DNA of 12,013 nt from Methanocalculus sp. (GTDB lineage Archaea > Halobacteriota > Methanomicrobia > Methanomicrobiales > Methanocorpusculaceae). The DNA lies in the NCBI RefSeq assembly GCF_030651615.1, contig NZ_JAUSCG010000011.1, positions 1 to 12,013 on the forward strand. The letters are read 5' to 3'. The notes under the pieces were generated by a model, which saw nothing but the letters and a program-made list of their open reading frames with translations, had not been told where the DNA came from and did not search any database. Positions 7,445 to 12,013 of this stretch are shown here, in pieces. The translations under genes were made by a program, and so were the position numbers. Position 1 is the stretch's first letter; the number at the start of each line of letters is the position of its first letter.

Positions 7445-7468
7445 CGATCAGCACCCAAGTGCTGATCG
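7445..7468 (-). terminator. Perfect 10-bp hairpin over the aksF stop codon
   Basis: CGATCAGCAC (7445-7454) and GTGCTGATCG (7459-7468) pair perfectly around a 4-nt loop. The stem contains the last aksF codons and its TGA (7450-7448). On the minus strand it is followed by a pyrimidine-rich CTTCTTCTGCC. It most likely marks or stabilises the 3' end of the aks transcript. The region 7394-7447 holds nothing else I can name, and no clear TATA box for nfo. Confidence 0.55.
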
Positions 7469-8410
7469 TATTGCTTCTCCAAACGAGCCGGTTGAGGCGC
7501 TGCCCCCAAGATCAGGCGTTCTGATCCCACTCTGGCAGACAGATCGGATCGCATCTTCTATCAGCTCTGCATCCTCCTTGAACCCAAGATGGGTAAGAAG
7601 CATTGCACCGCTCCTGATCGCGGCTATAGGATTTGCTCGTCCCTGCCCGGCAATATCAGGCGCAGAACCATGCACCGGTTCAAAGAGCGCGTGCTGATCC
7701 CCGATGTTTGCAGAAGGAAGCATCCCAAGCCCTCCGACCAGATACCCTGCAACATCAGAGAGGATATCACCGAAGATATTTGTGGTGACGATCACACCAT
7801 ACCGTTTCGGGTGCTGAAGGATATCAAGGGCAAGCGAGTCGATAAAACAGGCTTCAAACGGGATGCCTGCACGCGAAGCCTCTTCACAGCAGATCTCCCG
7901 GAAGAGAACGTCAGATTTGATAACATTTGCCTTGTTTCCGATCGTCAGAAGGCATCCACGAGCTTTTGCAAGATGGGAGGCACATCGTGCAATACGTCTG
8001 CTCCCCTCCACCGAGACGACACGGACCGTGCAGGCACGGTCTTTTTCACGCCACTCAATCCCGGAATAAAGACCTTCTGAATTCTCCCTGACGATCATAA
8101 TATCAAAGTCGTCACCCTTCACCGGACGAAGATTGGCATAGAGATCAAGTGCATGCCGTATCCTGAGGATGACCGATGAATAACAGGAGTCCGGAGGTGT
8201 CGTCACAGCACCAAAGAGGATTGCATCAGCTTCCTTCATGACACTGATGTCTTCATCAGTACAGGAAATACCGGTTCTCTGCCATCTGGCATATCCCACC
8301 TCCACTTCAAACGACTCAAATTCAGGATGAAGTGAAGAGATGATATTCCAGGCTACCGGGATAACCTCCCTGCCGATGCCATCACCGGGAACGATCGCTA
8401 TCCTGACCAT
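7448..8410 (-). CDS. aksF: Isohomocitrate / isopropylmalate-type dehydrogenase (AksF-like)
   Basis: Beta-decarboxylating dehydrogenase of the isocitrate/isopropylmalate family; in this operon it should oxidise homoisocitrate and its longer homologues to 2-oxoadipate, 2-oxopimelate and 2-oxosuberate for coenzyme B. The 320-residue chain starts VRIAIVPGDGIGREVIP. Substrate-binding arginines lie in ILRIRHALDLYANLRP (81-96; R85, R95) and R108; Tyr115 in RENSEGLYSG; Lys160 in IGNKANVIKSD; and metal-binding D191, D215 and D219 in DSLALD and NIFGDILSDVAG. HGSAPDIAGQGRANP (248-261) is the nucleotide-binding signature of NAD-type members. A Shine-Dalgarno GGAGGG (8422-8417) is 6 nt before ATG 8410, and the gene overlaps its upstream neighbour by 29 bp. 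LeuB in leucine synthesis is the alternative. The neighbouring YLRT-type isomerase subunit makes AksF more likely, but the dehydrogenase sequence alone does not settle it. Confidence 0.8.
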   Translation of the reverse strand: MVRIAIVPGDGIGREVIPVAWNIISSLHPEFESFEVEVGYARWQRTGISCTDEDISVMKEADAILFGAVTTPPDSCYSSVILRIRHALDLYANLRPVKGDDFDIMIVRENSEGLYSGIEWREKDRACTVRVVSVEGSRRIARCASHLAKARGCLLTIGNKANVIKSDVLFREICCEEASRAGIPFEACFIDSLALDILQHPKRYGVIVTTNIFGDILSDVAGYLVGGLGMLPSANIGDQHALFEPVHGSAPDIAGQGRANPIAAIRSGAMLLTHLGFKEDAELIEDAIRSVCQSGIRTPDLGGSASTGSFGEAIRSALGC

Positions 8411-9209
8411 TCCGAACCCTCCATGCAGCGATCAGATCATACATTGCATCAAGCACCGTCTTGGGTGTTGCACCCCAATGAACCACTGCACCAAAGAAGC
8501 CGTTATACACACCAATACCACCCCGCTCCTTTCTGCAGCACCGGGCAATAAACGGTTCCTGTGTAACAGATGAAACCGGGCAGATCTCAATCTGAGTGAA
8601 TTCCTTACCATAACATTCCTGGTACAGCTGCCTTCCTGTCAGGCATCCCGCCACACGCTCTCCCCCTTCCATTCGGTCCATATCAAGCGTTTTTGCAAAA
8701 CCACCGGCCCGACAGGGATAGACATCAGCATCGATGAGAGAGATGTCCCTGACATGATGGTCAAAGACACAGTTCAACTCTCCAAGAAGGCCCTGTTCTT
8801 CAAGGATCTCAATCGTCACCGAGAGATTGGCTCTTGGAGGACGTATGTCATATACATGCACAATCTGGAATTCTGAGAGATCGGGATCGAGGACGAAGTT
8901 CATATGTTCGTCCATCGCCCCGAAGATGGTACACCGTTTTCCGGTTTGGAGCGCGCGCCGGACCATCCCTGCTCGATCATGCTGATTCACCCGTTCTGAG
9001 TACATCACTGTCTCTTCAGCTTTTGCGAGCACCTCTTCATGGAGGATATCCCGCATCATACCGGTACCATCTGGATCCGGAATCACCTTGATAAGTTCAA
9101 AGCCGTCCTGAACTCTCCTGATGAGATACTCGGAGAGGAAGTAGACCTTATCTCCGACCGGTTTCTGAAATGCGTGGCCTACAACCTTGCATTCTGGTGG
9201 AAATATCAT
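8382..9209 (-). CDS. Uncharacterised Cys-rich protein embedded in the coenzyme B operon
   Basis: I cannot assign a function; it resembles uncharacterised conserved proteins I associate with Methanomicrobiales, but I cannot confirm a family name. The 275-residue product is soluble-looking, with no signal peptide or membrane segment, and acidic. It has nine cysteines (C7, C93, C147, C166, C189, C199, C210, C224, C225) and motif-like segments: DEHMNFVLDPD (100-110), HVYDIRPPRANLSVTIEILE (118-137), FDHHVRD (149-155), ADVYPCRAGGF (161-171), GGERVAGCLTG (182-192) and EPFIARCCRKERGGIGVYNG (218-237), then FFGAVVHWGATP (238-249). Conserved-looking Asp, His and Cys could bind a metal or cofactor; this is inference. 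Its ATG overlaps the aksE stop as ATGA, with GGAGGGG (9222-9216) 6 nt upstream, and its 3' end runs 29 bp into aksF, so it is made together with the pathway enzymes. That points to a role in coenzyme B synthesis or its control. Confidence 0.85.
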   Translation of the reverse strand: MIFPPECKVVGHAFQKPVGDKVYFLSEYLIRRVQDGFELIKVIPDPDGTGMMRDILHEEVLAKAEETVMYSERVNQHDRAGMVRRALQTGKRCTIFGAMDEHMNFVLDPDLSEFQIVHVYDIRPPRANLSVTIEILEEQGLLGELNCVFDHHVRDISLIDADVYPCRAGGFAKTLDMDRMEGGERVAGCLTGRQLYQECYGKEFTQIEICPVSSVTQEPFIARCCRKERGGIGVYNGFFGAVVHWGATPKTVLDAMYDLIAAWRVRNGQDSDRSR

Positions 9210-9676
9210 GCTTTTCCCCTCCAGTACGCCACCAGTCCGCCAGCATGAAGGATATCCCGCATGCGTGGAGAGAGTGGGGTGAAGAGGTAGACAACACCAT
9301 CAACGTTGATCTGCCCGTTATCCAGATCGATCTCGATCTGGTCACCATCATGACAGGAACGGATCTCGGCCTCGAGGACAGGAAGACCGACATTTATTGC
9401 ATTTCTAAAGAATATTCTGGCAAAGAGCGGCGAGATGACCGCAACCACACCCGCCTCTTTAAGAGCAACCGGGGCCTGTTCACGTGATGAGCCGCATCCG
9501 AAGTTTCTGCCCGCGACAATGACAGAGCCAGAGAGGCGCCCGGCAAGTGCCGGATCAAGATCCAGAAAGACATGTGATGCCCAGACCGATCTGTCTTTTG
9601 TTCTGAGGTACCGCCCGGCAATGACGAGGTCAGTATCAATATCCGCTCCAAGGCAGACTGCTTCTCCTTTATACAT
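9206..9676 (-). CDS. aksE: Homoaconitase small subunit (AksE, LeuD-like)
   Basis: Swivelling-domain subunit that, with the large subunit, forms the hydro-lyase converting homocitrate (and longer homologues) through homoaconitate to homoisocitrate. The 156-residue product begins MYKGEAVCLGADIDTDLVIA. Key features are the YLRT loop (residues 23-26, Arg25), VIVAGRNFGCGSSREQAP with the GSSRE motif, and FARIFFRNAINVGLPVLE. In Methanocaldococcus jannaschii the loop reads YLRT in homoaconitase (MJ1271) but YLVY in isopropylmalate isomerase (MJ1277), so this copy groups with homoaconitase. The frame is open upstream to 9841, but that part lies inside aksD and is not LeuD-like. ATG 9676 has a near-ideal Shine-Dalgarno and overlaps the end of aksD by 8 bp. 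Its TGA overlaps the next gene's ATG. Confidence 0.92.
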   Translation of the reverse strand: MYKGEAVCLGADIDTDLVIAGRYLRTKDRSVWASHVFLDLDPALAGRLSGSVIVAGRNFGCGSSREQAPVALKEAGVVAVISPLFARIFFRNAINVGLPVLEAEIRSCHDGDQIEIDLDNGQINVDGVVYLFTPLSPRMRDILHAGGLVAYWRGKA

Positions 9677-10889
9677 GGGAAACCTCCGGATCAGTGATAC
9701 AACCGGCAAGAGCTGTTGTAGCAGCAGTCGACGGGGATCCAAGATAGATCGAACCTCCAACCCCCATCCGGTTTTTGAAGTTCCGGTTGGCGGTGGAGAG
9801 GCAGACTTCTCCCTCACCAAGGACACCACTGTGAGTACCAAGGCATGGCCCGCATCCCGGTGTCATCACCATGCAACCAGAAGCGATGAGGTCAGCGATG
9901 ATGCCATCCTGCGTAGCACGGAGGAGGATATCCTGTGATGCCGGAACGACGATGGTCCTCACCTTTACATGCTTGCCCCGGACAATTGACGCAAATCTTC
10001 TGAGATCATCATATCTTCCATTGGTGCAGGTACCAAGGAGAACCTGATCAACCAGAATCCCCGCGAGATCCGAGACAGGTCGGGCTGAGTCAACCCGATG
10101 AGGAACAGTAACAAGAGGGACGATATCATCAAGATCGATCTGCACCTCCTGCTTGTAGGTACAGTCCTGCCTGGTCCGGACCGTTATCTGGTGTCCATAC
10201 CCTGCCAGATAATCCCGGCAGACAGAATCGGGATAGAAGATTGCATTCTTCGCTCCGGTTTCAACCCCCATATTTGTGATGCAGAGGCGGCCTTCCATAT
10301 CAACGGTATAAGCTCCATCACCGTAATATTCTAATGCGCAGTACGTGGCTCCCTCCATTCCAAGCCTGGAAACAACTGCAAGGGCAAGATCTTTAGCTTC
10401 TGCAGCACCGCTAAGGTGACCTTCCAGCCTGATCCCGATCGTCTCCGGGACACGGAACCATGTCTCTCCCGAAGCCCAGATCGCCGCCATATCGGTTGCA
10501 CCGACACCTGTTGCAAAGGCTCCGAATGCCCCTCCCGTGCAGGAGTGGGAATCTGCACCCACAACCACCTCGCCGGGGAGGATGATGCCTTCACTCATAA
10601 TCTGGTGACATATGCCACTGCCGCAGTCTGAGAAGTTCATCCCTGCAGTTCTGGCATACAGACGGAGTTCACGCTGGAGATCAGCGGTCAATCCGGTATT
10701 TGCCGGGCAGATATGATCGAAAAGGACTGAGATGCGTGTTGGATCGATTCCTGGTGAGACACCCATCTCCCTGAATGATTCGAGGGTAAGAAAACCCGTC
10801 CCATCATGGACATACGCACGATCAACCCGGCGATCAACATACTCCCCTGCATCCCCGCCGAGGATCTGTTCTGTGAGTGTGTGAGTCAT
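9669..10889 (-). CDS. aksD: Homoaconitase large subunit (AksD, LeuC-like)
   Basis: [4Fe-4S] aconitase-family large subunit that pairs with AksE. The 406-residue length fits the archaeal LeuC/HacA type. The iron-sulfur ligands are Cys288 in LLGTCTNGRYDDL and Cys346 and Cys349 in MTPGCGPCLGTHSG. Other family segments are VLFDHICPANTG (55-66), SGICHQIMSEG (91-101), VVVGADSHSCTGGAFGAFAT (108-127), GVGATDMA (128-135) and STANRNFKNRMG (365-376). ATG 10889 shares one base with the aksA TGA (TGATG), and GGAGGTG (10901-10895) lies 5 nt upstream, supporting the start and coupling. Assignment as homoaconitase rather than isopropylmalate isomerase rests mainly on the small subunit's YLRT loop and on the short condensing enzyme upstream; the large subunit alone does not decide it. 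Confidence 0.9.
   Translation of the reverse strand: MTHTLTEQILGGDAGEYVDRRVDRAYVHDGTGFLTLESFREMGVSPGIDPTRISVLFDHICPANTGLTADLQRELRLYARTAGMNFSDCGSGICHQIMSEGIILPGEVVVGADSHSCTGGAFGAFATGVGATDMAAIWASGETWFRVPETIGIRLEGHLSGAAEAKDLALAVVSRLGMEGATYCALEYYGDGAYTVDMEGRLCITNMGVETGAKNAIFYPDSVCRDYLAGYGHQITVRTRQDCTYKQEVQIDLDDIVPLVTVPHRVDSARPVSDLAGILVDQVLLGTCTNGRYDDLRRFASIVRGKHVKVRTIVVPASQDILLRATQDGIIADLIASGCMVMTPGCGPCLGTHSGVLGEGEVCLSTANRNFKNRMGVGGSIYLGSPSTAATTALAGCITDPEVSHV
9682..9687 (-). promoter_or_regulatory. Shine-Dalgarno deciding the aksE start
   Basis: GGAGGT on the minus strand lies 5 nt before ATG 9676, within the last aksD codons. It supports the 156-residue form over the 211-residue open frame that begins inside aksD. 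Confidence 0.8.
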
Positions 10890-12013
10890 CAGGCCACCTC
10901 CTCTTCTGCCTGATGAATGAGAGAGAGAAGGAGTTCATGGGTGATACTGCATTTTTTTTCGCTATGAATCTTGACCTGCTCCAGAATCCAGCAGATCCGA
11001 TCATCCGGGAGTTCATGTCCCATCGAACCGAGAATATGAACGATAGCTTTCTTGCCGGTATGTTTTCCAAGGATGTAATGTCGCTCACCACCAACAAGGG
11101 CAGGAGGAATATATTCATAGGTAGCAGAGTCTTCAATGAGTGCTGCGATATGAATCCCTGATTCATGTGCAAACGCATGTTCGCCGACGATCGCCTTCGT
11201 CTTTGATATAGGTATTCCCGATGCATCGGAGACAACGTCACTGAGATGAACGAGGTGGGAGAGATCGTACCTGTCAACACCTCCTTTGAACCTGAGGGCT
11301 GTCAGCACCTCTTCAAGAGATGCGTTTCCTGCTCTCTCACCAATTCCATTAACTGTCGTATGGAGTTGATACGCACCTCGTTCTGCTGCGGTGATGGTGT
11401 TTGCCGCGGCACACCCCATATCATCATGGCAGTGAACACAGAGAGGGATCGGGAGATCGATAACGAGAGCATCAATGATCTTCGCCATCTCAAGAGGAGT
11501 GAGGCACCCGACGGTATCTGCAAAAGAGACATAATTTGCTCCATATTCTGCACCCTGCAGATACATTTCACGAAGGAAGGAGGGATCAGTTCTTGAGGCA
11601 TCTTCGGCAGCAAAACGGATCTGAATACCATGATCGTGGGCATATTCAACAATTGTAAGAGCCTGTGCAAGAACCTTCTCACGTGGTTTTTTGTATTTGA
11701 CCCGCATATGCAGGTCTGATGTTGCGATGAAGATACTGATCATATCGACATCACATTCCAGTGCACAATCGACATCCGACTTCATTGCGCGTGAAAGGCA
11801 GCATATGCGTGCATCAAGACCCAGATTTGAGATATCATGAACAGATGACGCTTCGATTCTGGAGACGACAGGAAAACCGGCTTCTATGACATCAACGCCG
11901 ATATGATCGAGCAGGTCAGCAATTCTACACTTCTCCTCAGAAGTGAACGACACACCCGGGGTCTGTTCGCCGTCCCTCAGGGTTACATCACAGATCTCAA
12001 CATTCCACTTTTT
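10889..12013 (-). CDS. aksA: Homocitrate synthase-type condensing enzyme (AksA; N-terminus cut by window edge)
   Basis: Acetyl-CoA-dependent condensing enzyme of the LeuA/NifV/AksA family. In the coenzyme B pathway it adds acetyl units to 2-oxoglutarate, 2-oxoadipate and 2-oxopimelate. The frame is open to the right edge; 374 residues are visible, beginning KKWNVEICDVTLRDGEQTPG, so only a few N-terminal residues should be missing. Catalytic and metal motifs present are TLRDGEQTPG, the HxH in LCVHCHDDMG, NGIGERAGNASLEEV and GEHAFAHESGIH. After ILGKHTGKKAIVHIL only about 55 residues follow, so the C-terminal leucine-binding regulatory domain of LeuA and CimA (chains of about 490-520 residues) is absent. 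That favours homocitrate synthase over isopropylmalate or citramalate synthase. The GTG at 11953 is internal, not a start. First visible gene of the operon; its promoter is outside the window. Confidence 0.88.
   Translation of the reverse strand, partial: KKWNVEICDVTLRDGEQTPGVSFTSEEKCRIADLLDHIGVDVIEAGFPVVSRIEASSVHDISNLGLDARICCLSRAMKSDVDCALECDVDMISIFIATSDLHMRVKYKKPREKVLAQALTIVEYAHDHGIQIRFAAEDASRTDPSFLREMYLQGAEYGANYVSFADTVGCLTPLEMAKIIDALVIDLPIPLCVHCHDDMGCAAANTITAAERGAYQLHTTVNGIGERAGNASLEEVLTALRFKGGVDRYDLSHLVHLSDVVSDASGIPISKTKAIVGEHAFAHESGIHIAALIEDSATYEYIPPALVGGERHYILGKHTGKKAIVHILGSMGHELPDDRICWILEQVKIHSEKKCSITHELLLSLIHQAEEEVA

Noticed and set aside
7589..8080. Plus-strand open frame of 163 codons within aksF
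   Set aside because: It runs fully antisense to a conserved dehydrogenase, with no recognisable domain.
9677..9841. N-terminal extension of the small isomerase subunit to 211 residues
   Set aside because: These 55 codons lie in another frame within aksD, do not resemble LeuD-type proteins, and the ATG at 9676 has a near-perfect Shine-Dalgarno.
9435..9938. Plus-strand open frame of 167 codons across aksE and aksD
   Set aside because: It is antisense to two well-recognised genes, has no family resemblance and its composition is that of a complementary-strand shadow.
10889..11953. aksA starting at GTG 11953
   Set aside because: The frame continues upstream with EICDVTLRDGEQTPG, the conserved active-site start of the family, so this GTG is an internal valine.
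7448..12013. Leucine biosynthesis operon (leuA-leuC-leuD-leuB)
   Set aside because: The YLRT loop in the small subunit and the missing LeuA regulatory domain point to the homologous coenzyme B pathway. It remains the fallback reading for the dehydrogenase.
1..12013. tRNA genes, CRISPR repeats, transposases or phage genes
   Set aside because: The window is almost completely filled by the listed genes. The two gaps (75 and 54 bp) are too small for these, and no repeated units or mobile-element proteins were seen.

Overview
The window is a compact piece of an archaeal chromosome, almost certainly from a methanogen of the class Methanomicrobia (probably Methanomicrobiales). The reasons are archaeal-type PheRS and TrpRS, a tandem-repeat tRNA-splicing endonuclease, a secreted protein with a PGF-CTERM archaeosortase signal, and a gene set for the 2-oxoacid chain elongation that makes the coenzyme B side chain. 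Genes are packed with 1-29 bp overlaps or gaps of a few bases. No tRNA, rRNA, insertion sequence, CRISPR array or phage gene was seen.

Left part (about 1-5294, minus strand): an apparent operon transcribed right to left, endA - trpS - pheS - pheT. endA and trpS share an ATGA junction, pheS starts 3 nt after the trpS stop, and pheT starts 1 nt after the pheS stop. pheT runs off the left edge. The grouping joins the enzyme that removes introns from pre-tRNAs (tRNA-Trp being the classic intron-bearing euryarchaeal tRNA) with the Trp and Phe aminoacyl-tRNA synthetases.

Middle: a 75-bp divergent intergenic region (5220-5294), then the only plus-strand gene (5295-6554). It encodes a secreted protein that appears to be a seven-bladed beta-propeller ending in a PGF-CTERM tail, so it is probably a cell-surface protein. 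Its stop codon overlaps the stop of the convergent minus-strand nfo gene (endonuclease IV, base-excision repair) within a shared TTAA. A GC-rich hairpin lies in the last codons of nfo.

Right part (about 7448-12013, minus strand): a tightly coupled operon aksA (cut by the right edge) - aksD - aksE - unknown gene - aksF. These are homologues of LeuA, LeuC, LeuD and LeuB. The small isomerase subunit carries the YLRT specificity loop of methanogen homoaconitase, and the condensing enzyme lacks the C-terminal leucine-sensing domain. I therefore read the cluster as coenzyme B (2-oxosuberate) biosynthesis rather than leucine synthesis. Nearly every gene has a near-consensus Shine-Dalgarno sequence inside the preceding gene. 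An unrecognised, Cys-rich 275-residue protein is embedded between aksE and aksF, sharing overlaps with both. It is the best candidate in the window for something undescribed: a missing step or accessory factor of coenzyme B synthesis. A 10-bp perfect hairpin over the aksF stop closes the operon.

At sequence level, GATC is about four-fold over-represented in the two stretches counted by hand, and I found no CTAG at all.
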